Notes: a model not told the origin generated them from the sequence alone. DNA of 43,046 bases from an uncultured Bacilli bacterium (GCA_944358825.1 CALVSA010000009.1:1-43046), one strand, 5' to 3'; numbered from the stretch's first letter, positions 33,125 through 43,046 are shown. Numbers and translations are program-made.

Positions 33125-34483
33125 ATGAATACTGATACTTTATGGAACAATTTTTTGGAAATGATTAAAGAGCAAGTATCTTCTTTATCGTTTGAAACAT
33201 GGTTTAAAGATACTAAATTGCATGATTTAACTGATAATAGTGCAATTGTTATTGTTCCTATGCAACTTCACATTAAACATTTAACAGAAAACTATAAAGA
33301 TTTAATGGAAAAAATATTTAATTCTTTAACTGGAACTAACTTTAACTTTGTTTTTAAATTAGAAAACGAAGTTAATAAAAAAGAAAATAGTATTACACAA
33401 GATATTCAAGCAGGAGTTCCATATCAAAGTGCTGTTGATGCTAATTTGAATCAAAATTATACTTTTGATAATTTTATCGTTGGTAGTAGTAATAAATTTG
33501 CTTTTGTAGCTGCACGAGCGGTTGCAGAAAAACCTGGTAAAGCCTATAACCCCTTATTTTTATATAGTAAAAGTGGACTAGGAAAGACGCATTTGATGCA
33601 AGCAATTGGTAATTATATATTAGAAAACTCTAATAAAAAAGTTTTATATATTTCTTCTGATAAATTTGTTAATGATTTTATTAATGCGGTTAGAAATAAT
33701 GACAAAAATAACTTTGAAAAAATCGATAATTTTAAAAATAGATATCGAAATATTGATGTTTTAATTATCGATGATATTCAATTTTTGGGGACTGCAACTA
33801 AAGGTCAAGAAGAGTTTTTCCACACTTTTAATGAACTTTATAATTCAAATAAGCAAATAATTATTGCATCAGATCGTTCTGTTGATGATTTAAAAATGCT
33901 TGAAAATAGACTTCTGACAAGATTCAATTGGGGGCTTACTGCTAATATTACTCCTCCTGATTTTGAGTTAAGAGTAAATATTATAAAGAAAAAAATATCG
34001 CATCAAGAAGCTGCTCAAGACGTTCCTGAAGATGTAATTGAATATATTGCTAATAGTTTTGATTCTGATGTTAGACAGTTAGAAGGGGCAATTACTAGAG
34101 TTTTTGCGTACGCTTTAATGATGAATAAAGGTGTTGTTACTTTAGATGTAGCTGTTGATGCTTTGAAAGATCAATTAATAGATAGAAGTGTTTATAAAAA
34201 TGATGTCCATCGTATTCAAAGAGTTGTATGTGATTATTTTAAAGTAAATATTGATGATATTAAAGGTAAAAAAAGGAATCAGACTATTAATTATCCACGG
34301 CAAGTAGCTATTTATTTATGTAGAAAGCTGACAACCGAATCTTTTCCTAAAATAGGTACTTATTTTGGTGGAAGAGATCATTCTACTATTATTAATGCTT
34401 ATCAAAAAATAGAAGATGAATTAGAAAAAAATGAACAGCTTCAGTTGATAATTGAGGAACTAAAACAAAGCTTATCCACATAA
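33125..34483 (+). CDS. dnaA: Chromosomal replication initiator protein DnaA
   Basis: 452 residues in four domains. Domain I (about 1-85; LWNNFLEMIKEQVSSLSFETWF), a short linker, and domain III AAA+ with NPLFLYSKSGLGKTHLMQAIGN (Walker A), VLIIDDIQFL (Walker B) and LLTRFNWGL. Domain IV has GGRDHSTIINAYQKIE, the DnaA-box-binding signature. The ATG at 33125 follows AAAGGAGG; the longer frame from 33068 runs into the DnaA boxes. DnaA boxes flank it on both sides, and one perfect box overlaps its last codons. Confidence 0.98.
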   Translation: MNTDTLWNNFLEMIKEQVSSLSFETWFKDTKLHDLTDNSAIVIVPMQLHIKHLTENYKDLMEKIFNSLTGTNFNFVFKLENEVNKKENSITQDIQAGVPYQSAVDANLNQNYTFDNFIVGSSNKFAFVAARAVAEKPGKAYNPLFLYSKSGLGKTHLMQAIGNYILENSNKKVLYISSDKFVNDFINAVRNNDKNNFEKIDNFKNRYRNIDVLIIDDIQFLGTATKGQEEFFHTFNELYNSNKQIIIASDRSVDDLKMLENRLLTRFNWGLTANITPPDFELRVNIIKKKISHQEAAQDVPEDVIEYIANSFDSDVRQLEGAITRVFAYALMMNKGVVTLDVAVDALKDQLIDRSVYKNDVHRIQRVVCDYFKVNIDDIKGKKRNQTINYPRQVAIYLCRKLTTESFPKIGTYFGGRDHSTIINAYQKIEDELEKNEQLQLIIEELKQSLST

Positions 34484-34585
34484 AATTGTGGATAAATGTG
34501 GAAAACTTTTGGTTTTATCCACAAGCTTGTGGAAAACTTTTCCTTATAAGATAAGGTTTTGAGTGAGTTTTCAACAGTTTCCACA
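34472..34585. other. oriC: oriC right part: DnaA-box cluster between dnaA and dnaN
   Basis: Perfect boxes TTATCCACA at 34472-34480 (+) and 34515-34523 (+), and TGTGGATAA at 34487-34495 (-). Variants TGTGGAAAA lie at 34497-34505 and 34528-34536 (-), and GTTTCCACA at 34577-34585 (+) next to the unwinding element. This is the incC-like initiation site. Confidence 0.92.
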
Positions 34586-34634
34586 GTATAATAATAACAA
34601 TAATATATATAATAAAAGAAAGAAGGATATAAAA
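34586..34634 (+). other. DNA unwinding element with DnaA-trio-like repeats
   Basis: Directly after the box at 34577-34585 the sequence becomes a run of TAA/TAT-type triplets (TATAATAATAACAATAATA), then pure A/T-rich DNA up to the dnaN ribosome binding site. A DnaA-trio tract next to a DnaA box is the known start of strand opening in Bacilli. Assignment rests on position and triplet rhythm. Confidence 0.7.
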
Positions 34635-35750
34635 ATGAAATTTGTAATTAAAAGAAATATTTTATTAGAAAATTTAAATCATACATCTAAAGCGATATCT
34701 TCTAGAAATTTAATTCCTATATTAACAGGTATTAAATTTGATTTAAAAGAAGAAGGGTTGTATTTATCTGCAAGTGATACTGATATATCTATAAGATCTT
34801 TTATTGATAGAAGTGAATTTAGTGAAATAAAAGAATTAGGTAGTATAGTTATTGGAGGTAAATATATAGTTGAGATTATTAGAAAATTACCTGATACTGA
34901 TATATCTATTGAAGTTATTGATGGATTTAAAATGATTGTTTCAACTTCTAATACTGAATTTAATTTAAATGGAGTTAATCCTGATGAGTTTCCTAATTTA
35001 GAATTAGATGAAACAAAAGAACCTATTATTTTAAATACAGATGAATTTAAGACTATTATTAATCAAACTTTTTTTGCTACTGCTCAAAGTGAATCACGTC
35101 CTATTTTAACGGGAATTAATTTTAGAATAGATAATAATGCTTTAGAGGTAATTGCTACTGATTCTTATCGTTTAGCAAGAAAAGTTATTAATATAGATAA
35201 AGAGCTTGATTCTGCTGTTAATATAGTTATTCCTGGTAAAAATTTAATGGAATTATCAAAGATAATCGATGATAGTGATGAGAATATAGAACTTCATTTA
35301 TTTAATAACAAAATATTATTTAAATATAAAAATATCTTATTCTTATCTAGATTATTAAGTGGTACTTATCCTGCTAGTTCATCTATTATTCCGTCTGATT
35401 TTTCTATTGAAATTGAGACTGATGCTAATTCTTTATATGAAATGATTGATCGTGCTTCTTTATTAACATCTGATCGAGATAAAAATACTATTAAATTAGA
35501 ACTTGTTGATAGAGAATTAATTATTTCTTCTAATTCACCAGAAATAGGTAAAGCGGAAGAGAAGTTAAATGTTGATAGTGATGGTAGTATTTCTATTTCT
35601 TTTAGTTCTAAATATATGTTAGATGCGATTAAGAGTTTTAATCAGGATAAAGTTACTATTTATATTAATAACGATAATAGTCCAATTATTTTGAAATCTA
35701 AAGATGATAAATCTTTAATTCAATTAGTTTTACCAATAAAAACTTATTAA
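34635..35750 (+). CDS. dnaN: DNA polymerase III beta sliding clamp
   Basis: 371 residues. It starts MKFVIKRNILLENLNHTSKAIS and ends SLIQLVLPIKTY, with the three repeated clamp domains between (SESRPILTGINFRI and ATDSYRLARKVI in domain 2). It forms a ring dimer that tethers the polymerase. The correct start is the ATG at 34635 after AGAAGGAT; an upstream in-frame start at 34563 lies in the unwinding element. Confidence 0.97.
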   Translation: MKFVIKRNILLENLNHTSKAISSRNLIPILTGIKFDLKEEGLYLSASDTDISIRSFIDRSEFSEIKELGSIVIGGKYIVEIIRKLPDTDISIEVIDGFKMIVSTSNTEFNLNGVNPDEFPNLELDETKEPIILNTDEFKTIINQTFFATAQSESRPILTGINFRIDNNALEVIATDSYRLARKVINIDKELDSAVNIVIPGKNLMELSKIIDDSDENIELHLFNNKILFKYKNILFLSRLLSGTYPASSSIIPSDFSIEIETDANSLYEMIDRASLLTSDRDKNTIKLELVDRELIISSNSPEIGKAEEKLNVDSDGSISISFSSKYMLDAIKSFNQDKVTIYINNDNSPIILKSKDDKSLIQLVLPIKTY

Positions 35751-35759
35751 TCAATATGA

Positions 35760-35786
35760 AAAATTACAATTTTGTAGTTTTTTTTT
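35760..35786 (+). terminator. Terminator after dnaN
   Basis: AAATTACAA (35761-35769) pairs with TTGTAGTTT (35772-35780), then T run; an AT-rich, moderate hairpin. Confidence 0.5.
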
Positions 35787-35802
35787 GCTTTTTCGACATA
35801 TT

Positions 35803-35848
35803 TTGACAAAATTCGACAAGTTAATATGCTTTAATATGACTTGTCGAA
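35803..35848 (+). promoter_or_regulatory. Promoter of the ComK-like gene with long inverted repeat
   Basis: TTGACA (35803-35808), 16 bases, TATGCT (35825-35830). TTCGACAAGT (35812-35821) and ACTTGTCGAA (35839-35848) form a perfect 10-bp inverted repeat with a 17-base loop containing TAATATG twice. It spans the promoter spacer, the -10 and the start site, so it could be an operator or a leader hairpin just before the ribosome binding site. Confidence 0.55.
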
Positions 35849-35861
35849 AGGGGGGATATTG

Positions 35862-36314
35862 GTGGAAGAGCTTTATTTTATAAATGATAAGACATTATTT
35901 ATAAAATCGGAAAATGAATGGCGTACTAAAATATGTGAAAAAGAGAAAGCTTTTTCAGTTAATCAAAATCATTTTTCAATTATTAAAGATACTTGTAATA
36001 ATAATCGTACTTCTTATGAAAATATGATTAAGATTAGTGAAAAGTTAATTAGTAAACACTATAAGATGCCACTTTACTTGGATAAGGAAAGAAATAATTT
36101 ATTTTTTCCGACTAAGAGTAATGCTTCTAATAATTGTTATTGGATCTCTTATCAGAATTTGGTATCTTTTATTAAAAAGGGTCCTAGTACAATTTTAGTT
36201 TTTAAAGATAATGTTAAATTTAAAATTCCAGTTTCTTATAATATCATTAATAATCAATTTTCTCGTTGTTTATGTATGGAAAATATGAGTAAAATGATTA
36301 GTGAAAAGTGTTAA
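35862..36314 (+). CDS. ComK-like transcription factor
   Basis: 150 residues. The C-terminal half aligns by eye with Bacillus ComK: MPLYLDKERNNLFFPTKS, NCYWISYQNLVSFIKK, VKFKIPVSYNIINNQFSRC, corresponding to ComK's IFLFPT, WISH and LPISYNSFENQVYR. ComK is about 190 residues, so this is a short form lacking the C-terminal tail that targets ComK for degradation. ComK is the master activator of competence genes in Bacilli. Here the gene fills the dnaN-recF slot that in Bacillus holds the S4-domain protein YaaA. I choose the GTG at 35862, six bases after AAAGGGGGG. Its own promoter carries an inverted repeat. Confidence 0.72.
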   Translation: MEELYFINDKTLFIKSENEWRTKICEKEKAFSVNQNHFSIIKDTCNNNRTSYENMIKISEKLISKHYKMPLYLDKERNNLFFPTKSNASNNCYWISYQNLVSFIKKGPSTILVFKDNVKFKIPVSYNIINNQFSRCLCMENMSKMISEKC

Positions 36315-36330
36315 AATTAGCACTTTTTTC
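36304..36330 (+). terminator. Terminator after the ComK-like gene
   Basis: AAAAGTG (36304-36310) and CACTTTT (36321-36327), then T-rich sequence; overlaps the stop codon. Confidence 0.65.
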
Positions 36331-36390
36331 TTTTTGGTAAAAATATGAGCAAAAAATAGCAAAAAAAGCTTAATTTAATGTGGTTTTCTC

Positions 36391-36419
36391 TTTAAATATA
36401 AGGGTTTTTATGATATAAT
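36391..36419 (+). promoter_or_regulatory. Promoter of recF-gyrB-gyrA
   Basis: TTTAAA (36391-36396), 17 bases, and an extended -10 TGATATAAT (36411-36419). Confidence 0.55.
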
Positions 36420-36470
36420 TAATATGTAGAAAATTTTTTTATCTATATAGTGATGTGGGGAGTAATTTAC

Positions 36471-37547
36471 ATGATAATTGATAAGATCAAACTAAAAAAT
36501 TATCGAAATTATGATAATTTAGAATTGAAGTTAAATCACAAGTTAAATATTATAATTGGTGATAACGCTCAAGGTAAGACAAATTTATTAGAATCTATTT
36601 ATGTTTTATCAATTACTAAATCTTATCTTCATGTAAATGATAAAAACTTAATTAATTTTGATGATAATTTTTCTATATTGGAAGCAAATGTTATAGGTAA
36701 AGATAATAATAAGAAATTAAAGATAATTATTAATTCAAAAGGAAAGCAAGTATTAGTAAATGATAAGGAAATTAAAAAATTAAGTGATTATATTACTAAT
36801 TTGCGTGTTATTATTTTTAGTCCTGATAATATTAGAATGATTAAAGATGGTCCAAGTGTAAGAAGAAAGTTTTTAAATGTTGAAATTAGTCAAATATCTA
36901 GTAGATATATTAAAACTTTAATGGATTATAATAATTTAATTAATCAAAAAAATGAATATTTAAAATTACCAAGTAATAAAAATTATGATTATTTGGATAT
37001 TTTAAATGATAAGCTTTGTGATTTAGCTATTTATATAATTAAATATAGGCTTAAGTTTATTGATAATATTAATAAATATATTAATGATATTTTTTTTGAG
37101 ATAACTAATATTAATGGTTTAAGGTTAAAATATGTTTCTAATGTAGAATTAGATGATGAAGAACTTATAAAAGAAAAATTTAGAGATAAGTTAGATAAGT
37201 TTTTGGACAAAGAGATAAATTATAAGATGTCTTTAATTGGTCCACATCGTGATGATTTTATCTTTGAGTTAAATGATAAGAATTTATCTTTATATGGATC
37301 ACAAGGACAGTTAAGATGTGCTATTTTGGCACTGAAACTATCTGAAGTTAAAATATTTTCTAATATTGGTAATGATTATCCTATATTGTTACTTGATGAT
37401 ATATTTAGTGAATTAGATATAAAGAAGAAAAATAATTTAATTAAATATATAAATGATGATGTACAGACAATTATTACCACGACTGATATTAATTTAATCG
37501 ATGATGAGTTGGTTAAAAAAGCAAGTATTTTTGAGATTAAAGATGGA

Positions 37548-37568
<21 letters not shown>
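36471..37568 (+). CDS. recF: DNA replication and repair protein RecF
   Basis: 365 residues. It starts MIIDKIKLKNYRNYDNLEL with Walker A GDNAQGKTNLLESIY near residue 31. LIGPHRDDF, LYGSQGQLRCAILALKLSE (ABC-like signature) and YPILLLDDIFSELD (Walker B) follow. It is an SMC-like ATPase that loads RecA at gaps. The ATG at 36471 follows GGGGAG at 8 bases. The last codons (FPGK-stop) are encoded by a perfect Noc-type palindrome, so the 3' end carries a second layer of information. Confidence 0.96.
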
Positions 37569-39500
<1,932 letters not shown>

Positions 39501-39509
39501 GAGGTAAGT

Positions 39510-41963
39510 ATGGAAGAGTTAGAAAAAGATAGAAAAGTTACTATAAATATTGTTAAGGAAATGCGAAAATCTTTTTTGGATTATTCAATGAGTGTTATTG
39601 TAGCAAGAGCTATACCTGATGTTAGGGACGGATTGAAACCTGTTCATAGACGTATTTTATATACTTTATATGAAGAAGGCATGACACCTGATAAAAAGTA
39701 TCAGAAGAGTGCTAATGCAGTTGGTGCTGTAATGGGACATTATCATCCTCATGGAGATTCTGCTATTTATGATTCTATGGTTAGAATGGCACAAGATTTT
39801 ACTTATCGCCATCCTTTAGTCGATGGTCATGGTAATTTTGGTTCTATTGATGGTGATGGTGCGGCTGCTTCTCGTTATACGGAAGCTAGACTTGCTAAAA
39901 TTTCTATGGAATTACTTAGAGATTTAAATAAAGAGACTGTTGATTTTATACCTAACTATGATGAGCAAAGAAAAGAGCCAGCAGTTTTACCTTCGAGGTT
40001 TCCAAACATATTAGTTAATGGTAATATGGGAATTGCTGTTGGAATGGCTACCAATATTCCTCCACATAATTTAGGAGAAGTTATTGATGGTTGTGTTGCT
40101 TATATTGATAATCCTGATATTTCAGTTACTGAACTTATGGAATATGTTAAAGGACCAGATTTTCCAACGGCAGGTATAATTCTTGGAAATAGTGGTATAA
40201 AAAGAGCTTATGAAACTGGAAGAGGAACTATTACTATAAGAGGTATGACAAATATTGAAGAAGTTCATGGAAAAGAGAGAATTGTTATTACTGAACTTCC
40301 TTATCAAGTTAACAAGAAAGCTTTAATAACAAGAATTGGTGAATTAGTTAGGGATAAAGTAATTGATGGTATTTCTAATTTAAGTGATGAATCAGCTTTG
40401 GAAGGTATAAAAATTGTTATTGATGTTAAAAAGGAAGCTAATGCTAATGTTGTTTTAAATAATTTATACAAACATACTCAATTACAATCTACTTATGGTA
40501 TTAACTTTTTAATGCTAGTGGATGGTACTCCTAGAACTTTAGGTCTTAAAACTATACTTGAAAAATATGTAGATCATCAAAAAGACGTTATTTATCGTCG
40601 TTGCAGATTTGATTTAAAGAAATATAAAGATAGATTACATATATTAGACGGTTTAAAAATAGCTTTAGATAATATAGATCAAGTAATTAAGATAATTAGA
40701 GAATCAGAAGATGATGAAATAGCTAAAAATAATTTAATGATTAGCTTTGGTTTATCTGAAATTCAGGCTCAAGCTATTTTAGATATGCGTCTAAAACGTT
40801 TAACAGGTTTGGAAAAAGCTAAAATTGAAGAGGAAATTCTTGAACTTGAAAAATTAGTTAAGGAATTGGAAGAAATTTTGGCTAGCGAGGAAAAAATATT
40901 AGAAGTTATTAAAAAAGAAATGTTAGAAATAAAGGAAAAATATGCTGATGAAAGACGTACACATATTGATATGAGTGCAATTGATTATATTGAGGATGAA
41001 TCTTTAATACCAGTAGAAGATGTAGTTATTACTATTACTAATAACGGTTATATTAAGCGTATTTTATCTAGTACTTATAAAACACAAAATCGTGGTGGTG
41101 TTGGTGTTAAAGGAATGTCTATTAATGAAGAGGATTATGTTGAATGTTTGATTAGTTGTACTACTCACGATTATGTTTTATTCTTTACTAATAATGGAAA
41201 GGTTTATAGATTAAAAGGTTATGAAATTCCTGAATATAGTAGACAATCTAAAGGATTACCTATTATTAACTTATTGTCATTGGATAAGGATGAAAAAATT
41301 ACGTCATTATTAAAAATATCAAATGAAGAAAATTATAAATATTTAGTATTTGCTACTAAGTCTGGTATTATTAAGCGAACTAATATAAGTGAATTTGATA
41401 ATATTAGAAATAATGGTAAGAAATTTATTACTTTAAAGGAAAATGATGAATTGATTTCAGTAAAAAAGACTACTGGTGAAAACGATATTATGATGGCAGC
41501 GTCAAATGGCAGAATGGTAAGATTTGAAGAGAAAAATATTAGAGTATTAGGTCGTAATGCTGCAGGTGTTAGAGGTATTAATTTAGATGATTCTTATTTA
41601 GTGGGAATGGAAATAGCTAATCCTGATCAAGAAGTATTAGTAATTTCTGAAAAAGGATATGGAAAGAAAACTCCAGTTGATGAGTATCGACTAACAAATA
41701 GAGGCGGTAAAGGCGTAAAAACTATTAATATTACTGATAAAAATGGTAATTTAGTTGCATTTGGAACAGTTGGAAGTAATGAAGATGTTATGATTATGAC
41801 TAACGTTGGAACAATAATTAGGTTAGATGTTGATAAGATATCTACGATGGGAAGAGTTACTCAAGGAGTAAGACTTATAAATTTAAAGGATAATCAAGTA
41901 GTAAGTTCAGTTGCAATAATTGAAAAAATACAAGAAAATGAAGAAGTTGTTGAAGGAGAATAA
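39510..41963 (+). CDS. gyrA: DNA gyrase subunit A
   Basis: 817 residues. The quinolone-resistance region reads HYHPHGDSAIYDSMVRMAQDF with the sensitive-type Ser and Asp. The catalytic Tyr lies in AAASRYTEARL. A coiled-coil arm covers about 430-490. The C-terminal beta-pinwheel has six repeated blades (NRGGVGVKG, NAAGVRGI, TNRGGKGVKT). The last resembles the GyrA box QRRGGKG but with TN in place of QR. With GyrB it cuts and rejoins DNA to supercoil it. GGAGG lies before the ATG. Confidence 0.97.
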   Translation: MEELEKDRKVTINIVKEMRKSFLDYSMSVIVARAIPDVRDGLKPVHRRILYTLYEEGMTPDKKYQKSANAVGAVMGHYHPHGDSAIYDSMVRMAQDFTYRHPLVDGHGNFGSIDGDGAAASRYTEARLAKISMELLRDLNKETVDFIPNYDEQRKEPAVLPSRFPNILVNGNMGIAVGMATNIPPHNLGEVIDGCVAYIDNPDISVTELMEYVKGPDFPTAGIILGNSGIKRAYETGRGTITIRGMTNIEEVHGKERIVITELPYQVNKKALITRIGELVRDKVIDGISNLSDESALEGIKIVIDVKKEANANVVLNNLYKHTQLQSTYGINFLMLVDGTPRTLGLKTILEKYVDHQKDVIYRRCRFDLKKYKDRLHILDGLKIALDNIDQVIKIIRESEDDEIAKNNLMISFGLSEIQAQAILDMRLKRLTGLEKAKIEEEILELEKLVKELEEILASEEKILEVIKKEMLEIKEKYADERRTHIDMSAIDYIEDESLIPVEDVVITITNNGYIKRILSSTYKTQNRGGVGVKGMSINEEDYVECLISCTTHDYVLFFTNNGKVYRLKGYEIPEYSRQSKGLPIINLLSLDKDEKITSLLKISNEENYKYLVFATKSGIIKRTNISEFDNIRNNGKKFITLKENDELISVKKTTGENDIMMAASNGRMVRFEEKNIRVLGRNAAGVRGINLDDSYLVGMEIANPDQEVLVISEKGYGKKTPVDEYRLTNRGGKGVKTINITDKNGNLVAFGTVGSNEDVMIMTNVGTIIRLDVDKISTMGRVTQGVRLINLKDNQVVSSVAIIEKIQENEEVVEGE

Positions 41964-41976
41964 CTTCTTTTTTTTT
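41944..41976 (+). terminator. Terminator after gyrA
   Basis: GAAGTT (41944-41949) and AACTTC (41963-41968) with an intervening loop, then a T run. Confidence 0.65.
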
Positions 41977-42110
41977 ATTTTAAATTTTTATTATTTAAAA
42001 TGAAAAATTTAAATTTAATTATAAAAAACTATTTTTATTTTAAATTAATATTATAGATTAATATAATATAAGTTGTTAAATTTTAATTTATAAAACAATC
42101 AAATATATGG
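41977..42110. other. AT-only spacer after gyrA
   Basis: About 130 bases of almost pure A/T with no convincing gene, hairpin or binding site. Confidence 0.5.
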
Positions 42111-42409
42111 TGTAAGAAATGGTAGGAATGTAATCTGTTGATATACGAGATGATAAAAAATTATTTCCCGGGAAATAAATACCAGGGAAAAGTAATAAAA
42201 ATGCAACTTGTTGATACGTAAAAAAATATGAAAAATTATTTCCCGGGAAATAAATACCAAGGAAAAGTAATAAAAGTGCAACTTGTTGATATGCAATAAA
42301 GATGAAAAATTATTTCCCGGGAAATAAAAAACAAGAAAAAGTGATAAAAAATCAACTTGTTGATACGTAAAAAGATAAAAGAATTATTTCCCGGGAAATA
42401 ATTCTTTTA
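42111..42409. repeat. Noc-binding-site array: four palindromes in 74-75 bp direct repeats
   Basis: TTATTTCCCGGGAAATAA occurs at 42161-42178, 42236-42253, 42310-42327 and 42384-42401, with centres 75, 74 and 74 bp apart, close to seven helical turns. The bases between are also repeated: each unit carries AAAAGTRATAAAA and CAACTTGTTGATAYG. A degenerate partial unit lacking the palindrome lies at 42111-42160. The last copy sits in a perfect 34-bp palindrome (42376-42409). The core equals the Bacillus Noc site ATTTCCCGGGAAAT. No CDS is supported here. Confidence 0.85.
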
Positions 42410-42505
42410 ATAAAATATGTAATAATAATGCGTGAAAGTTTAAAAATTTATTTAGTTATGATAATTTTTATCAAACATTTGTTTGTTTTTTCGCTAAAAT
42501 AATAA
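42410..42505. other. Spacer between the Noc-site and parS arrays
   Basis: AT-rich. The only structure is CAAACA-TT-TGTTTG followed by six T (42472-42491), a weak terminator-like hairpin with no gene in front of it. Confidence 0.4.
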
Positions 42506-43046
42506 GGTTTCACGTGAAACCTTTAATATAATTATATATAGAAAACTATGTTCCACGTGAAACCTTGAATATAATTGTATATTAATATCTATGTTCCACG
42601 TGAAACCTTAAATAAAATTATATATTAATAACTATGTTTCACGTGAAACCTTAAATATAATTATATATTAATATCTATGTTTCACGTGAAACCTTGAATA
42701 AAAATATATAGATATCTATGTTCCACGTGAAACCTTAAATAAAATTATATATTAATAAGTATGTTCCACGTGAAACATTAAATAAAATTATATATTAATA
42801 ACTATGTTTCACGTGAAACCTTGGATAAAAATATATAGATATCTATGTTCCACGTGAAACCTTGAATATAATTATATATTAATATCTATGTTCCACGTGA
42901 AACATTAAATAAAATTATATATTATTAGCTATGTTCCACGTGAAACCTTAAATAAAATTATATATTAATATCTATGTTTCACGTGAAACCTTGAATAAAA
43001 TTATATATAGATATCTATGTTTCACGTGAAACCTTGAATAAAAAAA
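42506..43046. repeat. parS: parS array: at least 13 ParB-binding sites in a 43-bp period
   Basis: Sixteen-base sites start at 42506, 42549, 42592, 42635, 42678, 42719, 42762, 42805, 42846, 42889, 42932, 42975 and 43018. Spacing is 43 bp except two steps of 41 bp. Sites 7 and 10 are TGTTCCACGTGAAACA, the exact Bacillus parS consensus. Ten end in C in place of A (TGTTYCACGTGAAACC). The first is GGTTTCACGTGAAACC. All asymmetric sites point the same way. The 27-base linkers are A/T with a shared pattern (TTRAATAAAATTATATATTAATA). The array reaches the window edge, so the true number may be higher. It lies about 9 kb right of oriC. Confidence 0.93.

Noticed and set aside
42099..42296. 65-codon - strand frame with a repeated peptide (HFYYFSLVFISREIIF)
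   Set aside because: It is the translation of the 74-bp Noc-site repeats; no ribosome binding site, no family, and the repeat structure is explained at the DNA level.
42472..42491. Terminator-like hairpin between the Noc-site and parS arrays
   Set aside because: Stem is short and A/T-rich, and there is no gene upstream to terminate; not called as a terminator.
42111..43046. CRISPR array
   Set aside because: Repeats are short palindromes with near-identical, not unique, spacers, and no cas genes are present.

Overview
The window is about 43 kb of very AT-rich DNA from a low-GC Gram-positive bacterium. It is most likely an uncultured member of the Bacilli, of the Erysipelotrichales / Mollicutes-relative type. 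Supporting signs are an RNA polymerase delta subunit, a Noc-type ParB paralogue, a ComK-like protein, a SpoIVA fragment next to an HU gene, and the Bacillus-like order rpmH-rnpA-yidC-jag / mnmE-mnmG-rsmG-noc and dnaA-dnaN-recF-gyrB-gyrA. TGA works as a stop codon. No tRNA, rRNA, CRISPR array or insertion sequence was seen.

The replication origin lies at about 32.8-34.6 kb. DnaA boxes flank dnaA on both sides, and a DnaA-trio-like AT-rich element precedes dnaN. Right of the origin everything runs on the + strand: dnaA, dnaN, a ComK-like gene, recF, gyrB, gyrA. Left of it most genes run on the - strand, away from the origin: rpmH, rnpA, yidC, jag, mscS, then mnmE-mnmG-rsmG, two extracytoplasmic paralogues, noc, and DUF1934-argS-rpoE. 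Interrupting + strand islands carry a HerA-type ATPase, a serine hydrolase, a MacB/FtsX-type ABC transporter with a divergent TetR regulator, and a class A PBP with a DUF1287 protein.

The left 10 kb is accessory. It holds a GntR/ABC operon, a pair of dCTP-deaminase-fold proteins with complementary loss of active-site residues, ASCH and HAD proteins, an O6-alkylguanine transferase, a LexA-fold regulator with two putative queuosine-precursor-type transporters, and a pair of Fe-S 2-hydroxyacyl-CoA dehydratase-like proteins.

The most striking part is the 1.1 kb non-coding end after gyrA. It holds four Noc-binding palindromes (TTATTTCCCGGGAAATAA) in 74-75 bp direct repeats, followed by at least 13 parS sites (TGTTYCACGTGAAACC/A) in a regular 43 bp array that runs to the window edge. 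A fifth Noc site overlaps the recF stop codon. The window encodes one ParB-family protein, with mostly Noc-type specificity residues. The layout looks like a compact chromosomal centromere with Noc nucleation sites beside it, and resembles the 43-bp sopC repeats of plasmid F more than the scattered parS sites of Bacillus.
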